Source: DATCLS01 sp036563805 (GTDB lineage: Bacteria > Actinomycetota > Acidimicrobiia > Acidimicrobiales > VFJN01). From it: 64,000 bases of DNA. The notes under the pieces were generated by a model. That model saw nothing but the letters and a program-made list of their open reading frames with translations, was not told the origin of the DNA and made no database searches. Shown here piece by piece: positions 15,567 through 25,853 of the stretch. The stretch covers positions 22,769 through 86,768 of the forward strand of contig DATCLS010000090.1 in assembly GCA_036563805.1 (NCBI GenBank), written 5' to 3'. Position 1 is the first letter of the stretch. Each line of letters begins with the position of its first letter. The translations under genes and the position numbers were made by a program.

Positions 15567-16994
15567 TCAGAGGATCGGCTCCGGAGCGTACGACGCCGCA
15601 TCCGGGTGGGCGGCCAGCACCTCCTCGACCTGCCGGCAGAACGCCTCGACCTGGTGGGGCGCAGCGCCGACGAAGCTGATCGGGTCGGCCAGCACGCCCT
15701 CGAGCGTCGCCCGCTCGAGGCCGAGGCGCTCGTCGCCGGCCAAGCGGTCGACGAGGTCGTTGCCCGCCGCCCCCTCGCGCTGGGCCAGCGCCACCGCTCG
15801 GGCGTGCTCGCTGATCGCCTCGTGCGCCCGTTCGCGCCCGACCCCGGCCCGCACCGCGGCCATCAGCACCTTGGTGGTGGCCAGGAACGGCAGGTAGCGG
15901 TCGAGCTCGCGGGCGATCACGGCCGGGTAGGCGCCGAACCCGTCGACCACCGCCAGGAACGTCTCGAACAACCCGTCGGTGGCCAGGAACGCCCCCGGCA
16001 GCGCCACCCGGCGGACGACCGAGCACGACACGTCGCCCTCGTTCCACTGGTCGCCGACGAGCTCGGACACCATCGACAGGTACCCCCGGACGACCACCGC
16101 CAAGCCGTTCACCCGTTCGCACGACCGGGTGTTCATCTTGTGGGGCATGGCCGAGCTGCCGACCTGGCCGGGGGCGAAGCCCTCGGTCACCAGCTCGTGC
16201 CCGGCCATGAGGCGGATGGTCGTGGCCAGGCTGGCCGGCCCGCCGGTGGCCTGCGCCAGCGCGGCCACCACGTCGAAGTCGAGCGAGCGGGGGTAGACCT
16301 GGCCGACGTTGGTCAGCGCCGCCCCGAAGCCCAGATGCTCAAGCACCGCGGTCTCGAGCCGGTCGACGGCCGCCGGGTCGCCGCCCAGCAGGTCGAGCTG
16401 GTCCTGCTGCGTGCCGACCGGCCCCTTGATGCCCCGCAGCGGGTAGCGGGCGACCAGCTCGTCGACGCGCCGGTAGGCCTGGAGCAGCTCCTCGCCGGCG
16501 TTGGCGAACCGCTTGCCCAGCGTGGTGGCCTGGGCCGCCACGTTGTGGCTGCGCCCGACCATCACGAGCGTGGCGTGCTCAGCCGCCCGGGCGGCCAGGC
16601 GGGCCAGGGCGCTGGCCATGCGCTCGCGCACCAGCACGAGCGCCGAGCGCACCTGGAGCTGCTCGACGTTCTCGGTGAGGTCGCGGGAGGTCATGCCCGC
16701 GTGGGCGTGCTCGTGGCCGGCGAGCGCCGAGAACTCCTCGATGCGGGCCTTCACGTCGTGGCGGGTGACCCGCTCGCGGGCCTCGATCGACGCCAGGTCG
16801 ACCTTGTCGACGACCGCCCGGTAGGCCTCGATGGCCTCGGCGGGGATGGGGACGCCGAGCGACCGCTGGGCCTCCATGACCGCCACCCACAAGCGGCGCT
16901 CGAGCCGCACCTTGTTCTCGGGCGACCACAGCTCGACCATGGGCCGGCTGGCGTACCGGGAGGCCAGGACGTCGGGCAGGACCGGCTTGCTCAC
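15567..16994 (-). CDS. purB: Adenylosuccinate lyase
   Basis: The protein has 475 residues. It cleaves SAICAR to AICAR and adenylosuccinate to AMP, releasing fumarate. It is a fumarase/aspartase superfamily member: GHEHAHAGMTSRDLTENVEQ contains the substrate-binding TS, VGRSHNVAAQATTLGKRFA holds the general-acid His region, and GSSAMPHKMNTRSCERV is the superfamily signature with the catalytic Ser. GTG 16994 is chosen because family members begin near SKPVLPDVLASRYAS; the longer frame to 17033 adds unconserved residues. Confidence 0.96.
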   Translation of the reverse strand: MSKPVLPDVLASRYASRPMVELWSPENKVRLERRLWVAVMEAQRSLGVPIPAEAIEAYRAVVDKVDLASIEARERVTRHDVKARIEEFSALAGHEHAHAGMTSRDLTENVEQLQVRSALVLVRERMASALARLAARAAEHATLVMVGRSHNVAAQATTLGKRFANAGEELLQAYRRVDELVARYPLRGIKGPVGTQQDQLDLLGGDPAAVDRLETAVLEHLGFGAALTNVGQVYPRSLDFDVVAALAQATGGPASLATTIRLMAGHELVTEGFAPGQVGSSAMPHKMNTRSCERVNGLAVVVRGYLSMVSELVGDQWNEGDVSCSVVRRVALPGAFLATDGLFETFLAVVDGFGAYPAVIARELDRYLPFLATTKVLMAAVRAGVGRERAHEAISEHARAVALAQREGAAGNDLVDRLAGDERLGLERATLEGVLADPISFVGAAPHQVEAFCRQVEEVLAAHPDAASYAPEPIL

Positions 16995-17094
16995 GCCCCA
17001 CAGTGTGGCCGGCGCCCGGCCCCACCTCGACATCCGGCGGGCGCGGGGCCGGCCCGGGCCCCAGCCGGAGGGCGGCGCCGCCGACCGGCCGACG

Positions 17095-17559
17095 TCAGCG
17101 GCGCTGGGCCATCTCCTCGCGGTGGGTGGCGAGCTGGCGGGCCAGGTCGGGGTCGTCGACGGCCAGGATCTGCACGGCCAGCAGGGCGGCGTTCATGGCG
17201 CCGTCGATGGCCACGGTCGCCACCGGGATGCCCTTGGGCATCTGGACGGTGGCGTACAGGGCGTCGACGCCGTTGAGCGCCCCGCCGGACAGGGGCACGC
17301 CGATGACGGGCAGCGTCGTGTGGGCGGCGACGGCCCCGGCCAGGTGGGCGGCCATGCCGGCGCCGCAGATGATCGCCGCGTAGCCGGCGTCGCGGGCGGA
17401 GGTGGCGAACTGGGCCACGGCCGCCGGGGTGCGGTGGGCGGACATGACCCGCACGTCGGCCTCGACGCCGTAGCGGGCCAGCGTGTCGGCGGCCGGGGCC
17501 ATCTTGTCCTTGTCGCTGGGGGATCCCATGAGGATCGCCACCTTGCGGGGGGCGCTCAT
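17095..17559 (-). CDS. purE: N5-carboxyaminoimidazole ribonucleotide mutase (class I PurE)
   Basis: The protein has 154 residues. It converts N5-CAIR to CAIR. VAILMGSPSDKDKM and VMSAHRTPAAV are the class I PurE signatures (the catalytic His lies in the SAHR motif), and PVIGVPLSGGALNGVDAL is also conserved. Class I PurE needs PurK to supply N5-CAIR, and no purK is present in this window. ATG 17559 overlaps the purD stop by four bases, indicating translational coupling. Confidence 0.95.
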   Translation of the reverse strand: MSAPRKVAILMGSPSDKDKMAPAADTLARYGVEADVRVMSAHRTPAAVAQFATSARDAGYAAIICGAGMAAHLAGAVAAHTTLPVIGVPLSGGALNGVDALYATVQMPKGIPVATVAIDGAMNAALLAVQILAVDDPDLARQLATHREEMAQRR

Positions 17560-18776
17560 GCCTTCGCTGCCTCCTGGGCGATGTCGCTGCGGTGGTGGAC
17601 GCCGGGCCACGAGATGTGGCCGGCGGCGTCGTAGGCCCGGTCGCGGGCCTCGGCGATGGTGGCGCCGGTCGCGGTGACGTCGAGCACCCGGCCCCCGGCG
17701 GTCACGAGCCGGCCCGCGTCGTCGATGGCCACGCCGGCGCAGAACACGGTGGCGCCCGCCCGCTCGGCCTCGGGGACGCCGGTGATGACGTCGCCGGTGC
17801 GGGGCCGGGCCGGGTAGCCCTCGGCCGCCAGCACGACGGTCACGCAGGCGTCGTCGACGAAGCGGGGCTCGGTGCGCAGGTGGCCGGCGGCGGCCTCGGC
17901 CAGCAGCTCGGCCAGGTCGCCGTCGAGCCGGGGCAGGACCACCTGGGCCTCGGGGTCGCCGAAGCGGACGTTGAACTCGACCAGCTTGGGCCCCTCGTCG
18001 GTCAGCATCAGGCCGGCGTACAGCACGCCCCGGTAGTCGATGCCACGACGCCGCAGCTCGCCCAACGTGGGCTCGACGCACCGGTCCATCACGGCTTCGA
18101 CGACCTCGGGGGGCGCCACGGGGACGGGCGAGTAGGCGCCCATACCGCCGGTGTTGGGGCCGGTGTCGCCGTCGCCGACCCGCTTGAAGTCCTGAGCGGG
18201 GGCGAGCGGGACCGCCCGCTGCCCGTCGCACACGGCCAGCACCGACAGCTCGGGGCCGGTCATGCCCTCCTCGATCACCACCCGGCGGCCGGCGTCGCCG
18301 AAGCGCTCGCCGGCCAGCTTGGCCCGCACGTCGTCCTCCGCCTCGGCCAGCGACTCGGTGACGAGCACACCCTTGCCGGCCGCCAGGCCGTCGGTCTTGA
18401 CGACGTACGGCGGCGGCAGCGTGCGCAGGAAGGCGAGGGCCGGCTCGGCGGCGTCGAACGACCGGTGGCGGGCGGTGGGCACGCCGGCCGCGGCCACCAG
18501 CTCCTTCATCCAGGCCTTGGACCCCTCGAGCCGGGCGCCGTCGGCGCCGGGGCCGAACACCAGTCGGCCACGGGACCGCAGCTCGTCGGCCAGGCCCGCC
18601 ACGAGCGGAGCCTCGGGGCCGACGACGACGAGGTCGGCCTCGACGTCCTGCGGTGGCGTGGCCACCGACCCGGGGATCCCCGGGTTGCCGGGCGTGACGA
18701 CGACCTCGGCCGTGCGGCCGAGCACGTGGGCGAGGGCGTGCTCGCGCCCGCCCGATCCGACGACGCAAACCTTCAC
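17556..18776 (-). CDS. purD: Phosphoribosylamine--glycine ligase (GAR synthetase)
   Basis: The protein has 406 residues with an ATP-grasp fold. It joins phosphoribosylamine and glycine. VCVVGSGGREHALA is the N-terminal signature, YVVKTDGLAAGKGVLV the ATP-grasp lysine region, and VEFNVRFGDPEAQVVLPRL the metal-binding segment. GTG 18776 gives the family N-terminus directly. It is coupled to purE by a four-base overlap, and lies 93 bases after the purA stop in a stretch with a short GTGCGGGCTCTC direct repeat. Confidence 0.96.
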   Translation of the reverse strand: MKVCVVGSGGREHALAHVLGRTAEVVVTPGNPGIPGSVATPPQDVEADLVVVGPEAPLVAGLADELRSRGRLVFGPGADGARLEGSKAWMKELVAAAGVPTARHRSFDAAEPALAFLRTLPPPYVVKTDGLAAGKGVLVTESLAEAEDDVRAKLAGERFGDAGRRVVIEEGMTGPELSVLAVCDGQRAVPLAPAQDFKRVGDGDTGPNTGGMGAYSPVPVAPPEVVEAVMDRCVEPTLGELRRRGIDYRGVLYAGLMLTDEGPKLVEFNVRFGDPEAQVVLPRLDGDLAELLAEAAAGHLRTEPRFVDDACVTVVLAAEGYPARPRTGDVITGVPEAERAGATVFCAGVAIDDAGRLVTAGGRVLDVTATGATIAEARDRAYDAAGHISWPGVHHRSDIAQEAAKA

Positions 18777-18869
18777 GATGTGCGTTCCTCCCTGCGGGCT
18801 CTCGTGCGCGTGCGGGCTCTCATGCGGGCGCTCCGGCGACCCTCCTGCGGGCGGCCGGCTCGGGCCGGC

Positions 18870-20150
18870 TCACGACGGGAGGACGACGTACTGGTCGCGG
18901 CCGGGGCCGACGCCGACCAGCCGGATGGGCGTGCGCACCTGGTCCTCGAGGAAGGCCAGGTAGTCGCGTGCCTCGCGCGGCAGCTGGCCCACCTCGGTGA
19001 CGCCGGACAGATCGGTCTGCCAGCCCGGCAGCTCCGCGTAGACGGGCCGAACCTTGTGCAGCAGCGACTGGTCGTCGGGGAACCGCTCGATGCGGCGGCC
19101 GTCGGCCTCGTAGGCCACGCACACCTTGACCGTCTCGAAGGCGTCGAGGACGTCGAGCTTGGTGATGGCCAGCTCGGACAGCGAGTTGAGCCGGGCCGCG
19201 TGCCGCAGCATGACCGCGTCGAACCAGCCGGCCCGGCGGCGCCGGCCCGTGTTGGTGCCGTACTCGTGGCCCCGGTCGACGAGCAGGTCGCCCTCCTCGT
19301 CGAACAGCTCGGTCGGGAACGGGCCCGAGCCGACCCGGGTCACGTAGGCCTTCGCCACGCCCACGACTCGGGAGATGTGGCGAGGACCGACGCCGGCGCC
19401 GGTGCACGCCCCGCCGGCCACCGGGTTCGACGAGGTGACGTAGGGATAGGTGCCGTGGTCGAGGTCGAGGAACGTGGCCTGTGCCCCCTCGAACAGCACG
19501 TGCTCGTCGGCCTCGAGCGCCTCGTGGACGAGGTTGACCGTGTCGGCCACGTAGGGCTCGAGCCGGGGTGCCAGCTCGCCCAGGTAGCGCTCGGCGATCT
19601 CCTCGACGTCGGGCGGGAGCTGGTTGTAGACCTTGGCCAGCACCTGGCCCTTCTCCTTGAGGACCAGCTCGAGCTTCTGGCGGAAGATCTTGGGGTCGTA
19701 CAGGTCCTGGACCCGCAGGCCGACCCGGGTCGCCTTGTCGGCGTACGCCGGGCCGATGCCCCGGCGGGTGGTGCCCAGCTTGTTCTTGCCCAGGTAGCGC
19801 TCGGTGACCCGGTCGATGAGCTGGTGGTAGGGGAGGATCAGGTGGGCGTTGGAGCTGACTCGCAGCCGGCTGCAGTCGATGCCCCGGCGGGTCAGCTCAT
19901 CGATCTCGGCGAGCAGCACGGCGGGGTCGACGACGACGCCGTTGCCGATCACGGGCGTGATGTGGTCGTAGAGGATGCCGCTGGGTATGAGCTGCAGGGC
20001 GAAGCTCTCGCCGTCGACCACCAGGGTGTGCCCGGCGTTGTGGCCGCCCTGGTAGCGCACGACCAGGTGCATCTCCTTGGCGAAGAGGTCGGTGAACTTG
20101 CCCTTCCCCTCGTCGCCCCACTGGGTTCCGACAACGATGGTCGCCGGCAC
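18870..20150 (-). CDS. purA: Adenylosuccinate synthetase
   Basis: The protein has 426 residues. It converts IMP and aspartate to adenylosuccinate with GTP. VVGTQWGDEGKGKFTDLFA holds the P-loop (GDEGKGK) with the catalytic Asp; GGHNAGHT supplies the catalytic His, TTRRGIGPAYADK and the C-terminal guanine-binding LDVLDAFE-type segment are present (TKLDVLDAFETVKVC). GTG 20150 has AGGAG about 11 bases upstream and a candidate -10 (TAGTGT) further up, so it is probably the first gene of the minus-strand purine transcript. Confidence 0.96.
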   Translation of the reverse strand: MPATIVVGTQWGDEGKGKFTDLFAKEMHLVVRYQGGHNAGHTLVVDGESFALQLIPSGILYDHITPVIGNGVVVDPAVLLAEIDELTRRGIDCSRLRVSSNAHLILPYHQLIDRVTERYLGKNKLGTTRRGIGPAYADKATRVGLRVQDLYDPKIFRQKLELVLKEKGQVLAKVYNQLPPDVEEIAERYLGELAPRLEPYVADTVNLVHEALEADEHVLFEGAQATFLDLDHGTYPYVTSSNPVAGGACTGAGVGPRHISRVVGVAKAYVTRVGSGPFPTELFDEEGDLLVDRGHEYGTNTGRRRRAGWFDAVMLRHAARLNSLSELAITKLDVLDAFETVKVCVAYEADGRRIERFPDDQSLLHKVRPVYAELPGWQTDLSGVTEVGQLPREARDYLAFLEDQVRTPIRLVGVGPGRDQYVVLPS

Positions 20151-20187
20151 GTCGTGTTGTGCTCCTGCTCGCTTTCAAGGACGAGCC

Positions 20188-20193
20188 ACACTA
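20188..20193 (-). promoter_or_regulatory. Candidate -10 (TAGTGT) of purA and the purine cluster
   Basis: Minus-strand TAGTGT lies 37 bases before GTG 20150, leaving room for a leader of about 30 bases that includes AGGAG. The -35 is unclear. Unlike the leaderless starts nearby, this leader is conventional. Confidence 0.35.
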
Positions 20194-20248
20194 GCTGGTC
20201 AGCGGCCCGGTCCCCCGTACGGGTTTGTTAGGGTCCAGCCCACCCCCG

Positions 20249-20500
20249 ATGCGGACGTCATCCCCCTGCACGTGGTTCCCGTGGTGCACCCGGCCGGTCG
20301 CCCGCGCGGTCGAGCGGCGTACGGCGGACGGCGTGGTGCTGCGGGAGGCCGTGTGCGAACGGCACCTGCCCCACGCCCGCGACCACGGCTTCGTGCCGGT
20401 CGAGGGCGAAGAGCACGGGCCGGACGGGCGGCGCGACCACGCCGAGCCGGCCGGACGCGACGGGCGCGACGAACGGGCCGGGCGGGCCGACGCCGGCTAG
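20249..20500 (+). CDS. Short Cys/His-containing ORF, possible zinc-binding protein (83 aa)
   Basis: The protein has 83 residues from ATG 20249. It opens with MRTSSPCTWFPWCTRP and continues to LREAVCERHLPHARDHG, giving a C-x5-C ... C-x2-H arrangement that could bind a metal, then an Arg/Asp/Gly-rich tail. A TAGGGT hexamer (20228-20233, TANNNT) lies 15 bases before ATG. I do not recognise a named family. It is divergent from purA and convergent with the surface-protein gene at 20673; a strong hairpin follows at 20546. It may be real on this layout but is short. Confidence 0.45.
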   Translation: MRTSSPCTWFPWCTRPVARAVERRTADGVVLREAVCERHLPHARDHGFVPVEGEEHGPDGRRDHAEPAGRDGRDERAGRADAG

Positions 20501-20545
20501 CGGACCGCGCCCGGCAGGGCGAGCCACACGGGCCGGGCGCGACGA

Positions 20546-20569
20546 GGGCCGGGGCCCACGCCCCGGCCC
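20546..20569. terminator. Strong GC hairpin between convergent genes
   Basis: GGGCCGGGGC-CCAC-GCCCCGGCCC has a perfect 10-bp stem with a 4-base loop. It lies 46 bases after the short ORF and about 100 bases beyond the stop of the LPxTG gene, in a position to end transcription from both sides. It has no U-tract. Confidence 0.6.
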
Positions 20570-20672
20570 GTGGCTCGATGATGCCGCCGATCGCCGCCGG
20601 GGCGGACATCCGCCCGGCCCCGCCCGGCCCGTGGCTCGTCGCAGTCGGCTCGTGTGGCCCGGCGCCCGGGGG

Positions 20673-21545
20673 TCAGGCCCGCTGCTGCAGGAACCGCCGG
20701 CCGAAGAAGGCGGCGGCGCCGAGGCCGAGGAGGGCGAGCCCGCCCACCACCAGCGGGACGGTGGTGCTGCTCCCGGTCTGGGGGAGCTCCCCGCCCGGGG
20801 CGGTCGTCGTCGGCGTGCTCGACTCGGTGGCGGGCAGCGTCGTGGACGGCGCGGCCGTCGTGGTGGTCTCCTCCGACGGCGCGGTGGTCGTGGTCTCCTC
20901 CGGCGGAGCCGTCGTCGTGGTGGTCTCCTCGGGCGGCGCCGAGGTCGTCGGGTGCGGGACGGTCGTGGTCGGGTGGCCGCCCGGGCGGTCCTTCCAGCAG
21001 AACCGGAAATGGCCGCGCCGCCGGCCGTGGTCGCCCCGGCCGTGGTCGCCCCAACCGTGGCGGCCCTCACGGTCGCGGTCGCCCCAACCGTGGCCGCCCC
21101 GGTCACCGTGGCCGCCCCAGTCGCCCCAGTCGTGGCCGCCCCACTCGAACTCGCCGTGGCGGCTGCCGTGGCCGCCGCCGTAGGTGAACAGGTGGCTCTC
21201 GCCCTCGCCGGGGACCTCGATGGCGCCGATCTCGACGCTGTCCGACGACCAGGTGACCTCGCCGTCCTCCACCCGGATGTCGACGTAGGCGTCGTCGCTG
21301 GTGTCGGGGGTGCCGCGGTCGTCGAGGAGGTGCCGCCCGCTCTCCATCGGGATCTCGGCCTCGACCCACTGGCCGCCGAAGCGCTCGGCCAGGTCGTCGA
21401 GCGTCCACCCCGGGCCCGTCTCGACCTCGGGCCCGCCGGTGGCGCCGGCCGGTGACCCGACGCCCAGGACCAGGGCCAGCGCCCCGGCCGCCGCGCACGT
21501 CAAGCCGCCCGCGACCCTGCGCCGGCTGGACACGTGCTGTTCCAT
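20673..21545 (-). CDS. LPxTG-like surface protein with His/Gly-rich segment (paralogue 1)
   Basis: The protein has 290 residues. It has a signal peptide (SSRRRVAGGLTCAAAGALAL, ending GSPAGA), a domain of about 100 residues with no named family, then a His/Gly/Asp/Trp-rich stretch (about residues 130-180: repeated GGH, GWGD, GDHGR), a Thr/Glu/Pro-rich wall-spanning stalk and a C-terminal sorting signal LPQTG plus hydrophobic helix plus RRFLQQRA. This should be anchored to peptidoglycan by a sortase, none of which is encoded in this window. ATG 21545 has GGAGG six bases upstream. The mature N-terminal region is acidic. The paralogue at 21812 shares the signal, stalk and sorting signal but not the middle. 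Confidence 0.85.
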   Translation of the reverse strand: MEQHVSSRRRVAGGLTCAAAGALALVLGVGSPAGATGGPEVETGPGWTLDDLAERFGGQWVEAEIPMESGRHLLDDRGTPDTSDDAYVDIRVEDGEVTWSSDSVEIGAIEVPGEGESHLFTYGGGHGSRHGEFEWGGHDWGDWGGHGDRGGHGWGDRDREGRHGWGDHGRGDHGRRRGHFRFCWKDRPGGHPTTTVPHPTTSAPPEETTTTTAPPEETTTTAPSEETTTTAAPSTTLPATESSTPTTTAPGGELPQTGSSTTVPLVVGGLALLGLGAAAFFGRRFLQQRA

Positions 21546-21687
21546 CGCTTGCCTCCGTTCGTCCCCAAGGGGCGTGATCGCCCCCCACACGCTCACTGAG
21601 GTCGAACACCCGTCCCGGCGTCCCCGATGTGGTCTCCCCGCAACCACCCGCCGAGCGGTGCTTCGGCTCCCCAGCCGAGCCGTGAGG

Positions 21688-21722
21688 CTTGCACACCCTC
21701 AGCGCTCGCGCAAACGCTGAGG
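21688..21722 (-). promoter_or_regulatory. Shared leader motif and hairpin upstream of LPxTG paralogue 1
   Basis: The 11-mer CTTGCACACCC (21688-21698; minus strand GGGTGTGCAAG) also occurs upstream of the second paralogue. It overlaps a perfect inverted repeat CCTCAGCG-N10-CGCTGAGG (21697-21722). The motif lies about 143 bases before ATG 21545, so it may be an operator or part of a long structured leader. Confidence 0.4.
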
Positions 21723-21732
21723 TCACGCGCGC

Positions 21733-21764
21733 AGAGGGCCGGGACGTGACCGTCCCGGCCCTCT
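21733..21764 (-). terminator. 14-bp hairpin downstream of LPxTG paralogue 2
   Basis: AGAGGGCCGGGACG-TGAC-CGTCCCGGCCCTCT has a perfect 14-bp stem and 4-base loop, 48 bases after the stop at 21812. It should stop transcription from paralogue 2 before the promoter region of paralogue 1. It has no U-tract. Confidence 0.7.
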
Positions 21765-21811
21765 ATGTCACACGAAGTGTTCGATAGGAACGCTCTGGCG
21801 ACTACGTCTCG

Positions 21812-22576
21812 TCAGGAGGCCGCCCGGTTCTGGAGGAAGCGGCGGCCAGCCACGAAGGCCACACCGGCAGCGACGAGGGCGCCACCCGCGGCGACCAGCG
21901 GCATGGTGCTGTTGCTACCGGTCCGGGGCAGCTCGCCACCCGGCGCCGTGGTGGTCGGCGTCTCGGTCGACGGCGGGGTCGGCTCGACCGACGTCGGGGG
22001 CGCGGTGGTCGGCGTCTCGCTCGACGGCGGGGTCTCGGTCGACGAGGTCGTCGTCGGCTCCTCGGTCGTGCTCGTCGTCGACGAGGACGTCGTGCTCGAC
22101 GAGGTCGTCGTCGTGTCGTCGACCTCGGGCGGGCAGAAGTAGACGTGCTTGATGTACTCGGGGTCGCCGGTGAAGGCGGTGCCCGACGTCGCCGGCGGGT
22201 CGAAGGTGAACGTCTCGCCCTCGTCGCGGTTGGGCCAGCCGACCGCGTAGACGAACTCGACCGGCTCCGACGTCTCGAAGTCGAACGTGCGGGCGTCGTT
22301 CTCGGTGCGGACGTTGTCGATGGTGACCGTGAAGTCGCCATCGGTGTGCGTCCCGGGGACGTCGTCCTGGTTGTCGGGACCCCAGTGGAAGTCCCAGCCT
22401 TCGTCGGGGCAGGGGTGCTCGGGCATGCCGCCCCTCGGGCTCCGCCCGCCGTCGTGACCAGGGCCGCCGGTGGCGCCGGCGGCGCTCGGGAAGGCGCCGA
22501 TGAGGCCGATGGCTCCGACCGCGGCCGCTGCCAGGCCCACCGCGGCCCTGCGGCGACCGGACACGTGCTCTGTCAT
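21812..22576 (-). CDS. LPxTG-like surface protein (paralogue 2)
   Basis: The protein has 254 residues. It has a signal peptide (SGRRRAAVGLAAAAVGAIGL, cleavage after SAAGA), a domain of about 125 residues containing two Cys (EHPCPDEGW and VYFCPPEVDD, a likely disulfide), a Thr/Ser/Glu/Pro-rich stalk with SSST and ETPTTAPP repeats, and a sorting signal LPRTG plus hydrophobic helix plus GRRFLQNRAAS. Sortase anchoring is expected. ATG 22576 has GGAGG four bases upstream; the longer upstream frame is not supported. The domain contains FTVTIDNVRTENDARTFDFE, a beta-rich pattern of unknown function. It probably arose by duplication with its neighbour and has diverged in the exposed part. Confidence 0.85.
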   Translation of the reverse strand: MTEHVSGRRRAAVGLAAAAVGAIGLIGAFPSAAGATGGPGHDGGRSPRGGMPEHPCPDEGWDFHWGPDNQDDVPGTHTDGDFTVTIDNVRTENDARTFDFETSEPVEFVYAVGWPNRDEGETFTFDPPATSGTAFTGDPEYIKHVYFCPPEVDDTTTTSSSTTSSSTTSTTEEPTTTSSTETPPSSETPTTAPPTSVEPTPPSTETPTTTAPGGELPRTGSNSTMPLVAAGGALVAAGVAFVAGRRFLQNRAAS

Positions 22577-22730
22577 TGATCCTCCGTGGTGTCTGCCGGG
22601 TCCGCCCCGGTGCCGACTGCTGGAGGAGATCCACGAGCGGGACCGCTGGATGGCCACCCCCCTGACAGGCGGCCACCCGCGAACCACGCCTTTGTGGAAC
22701 CCCAACGAGCCCCAGCTCAAGTCCGGCACC

Positions 22731-22790
22731 CTTGCACACCCGCTCCGCGGCACGCAAGGACCGTGACAGTTTCGTAATGTTCACTGTCAC
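22731..22790 (-). promoter_or_regulatory. Shared leader motif plus dyad upstream of LPxTG paralogue 2
   Basis: CTTGCACACCC (22731-22741; minus strand GGGTGTGCAAG) is identical to the 11-mer upstream of paralogue 1 and lies 155 bases before ATG 22576. A perfect dyad GTGACAGT-N12-ACTGTCAC (22763-22790) with an AT-rich centre lies just upstream and looks like an operator or promoter-linked site. Confidence 0.45.
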
Positions 22791-22976
22791 CAACCCGTCC
22801 GGGCCCTACGGCCGGTGCGATCGGCCGCCCTGATCGGGGTCGGGCCGGCGCCGGATCACGGCCGGACCAGCCGCCCGGACCAGGGTCGGGGCGGCGCCGG
22901 ATCACGCGCCACGACCCCGGCGGGCGAGGTGCCCGGCCGGGGTCCGACGCACGAGGAGACCGGGTGCCGGCGTCGG
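22791..22976. repeat. Gap between surface-protein promoter and clpB end, with a direct repeat
   Basis: No gene is seen. GGTCGGG[C/G]CGGCGCCGGATCACG occurs twice (22838-22860 and 22884-22906), 46 bases apart with one mismatch. The copies may be a local duplication; their GGCGCC core is palindromic and could form weak hairpins 3' of clpB. Confidence 0.5.
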
Positions 22977-25472
<2,496 letters not shown>

Positions 25473-25478
25473 GCGAAT

Positions 25479-25484
25479 ACTCTA
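25479..25484 (-). promoter_or_regulatory. -10 hexamer TAGAGT of clpB
   Basis: Minus-strand TAGAGT ends 6 bases before ATG 25472, implying a nearly leaderless heat-shock transcript. The HAIR-like element covers the region where the -35 would lie. Confidence 0.5.
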
Positions 25485-25497
25485 CAGGCCGCTGAGG

Positions 25498-25524
25498 AAA
25501 GTTGATACCTCTTGACTCAACTTT
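25498..25524. promoter_or_regulatory. HAIR-like HspR operator of clpB
   Basis: Perfect palindromic arms AAAGTTG-N13-CAACTTT. Inside lies GTTGATA-N7-ACTCAAC, which matches the known HAIR element (CTTGAGT-N7-ACTCAAG) well in the right half and less in the left. It lies 26-52 bases before ATG. The dnaK promoter has the same outer arms and spacing. HspR binding is inferred from the match and from hspR being encoded at 38493. Confidence 0.8.
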
Positions 25525-25836
25525 GGCGAGGCAGCAGCTGGACGTGCCGGACGTCCGCCCCGCGTCAACGCGTCGGGGAGCGGCGGGCACCCGCGCCGGT
25601 CGCAGGCGCGCCGCGAGGTCGGGACGCGGGCGATGGCGTCCGCACCACGGCTCCCGGCCGGCGACGGTTGCGGTGGAGCGCAGCGAGACCGGCGTGTCAT
25701 GACAGCCCCCTGGCCGACGCCTGAGCGTCCGCCCTCGCGGACGCAGCGTACCGGCCCACCCCCGCCCGCGGCCGCCGTGGGTCCGGGCGGCGGGTCGCCA
25801 GGGCGTGCCCGTCGGGGCCGGCGACGGGCGGGCCCC
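25525..25836. other. Gap between clpB operator and FkbM gene
   Basis: About 310 bases with no supportable gene. Open frames here are short, Arg/Pro-rich and lack homology. The last part holds the FkbM promoter. Nothing else is recognised. Confidence 0.6.
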
Positions 25837-25845
25837 TGATAGCGT
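25837..25845 (+). promoter_or_regulatory. Extended -10 (TGATAGCGT) of FkbM gene
   Basis: TG-A-TAGCGT is an extended -10; TAGCGT ends 8 bases before ATG 25854, implying a leaderless mRNA. Confidence 0.5.
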
Positions 25846-25853
25846 CCCTGGCC

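Noticed and set aside
21560..22730. Long leaders of the LPxTG genes as a known riboswitch
   Set aside because: I compared them with memory of c-di-GMP, c-di-AMP (ydaO), cobalamin and TPP motifs and found no convincing core; only the shared 11-mer is reported.
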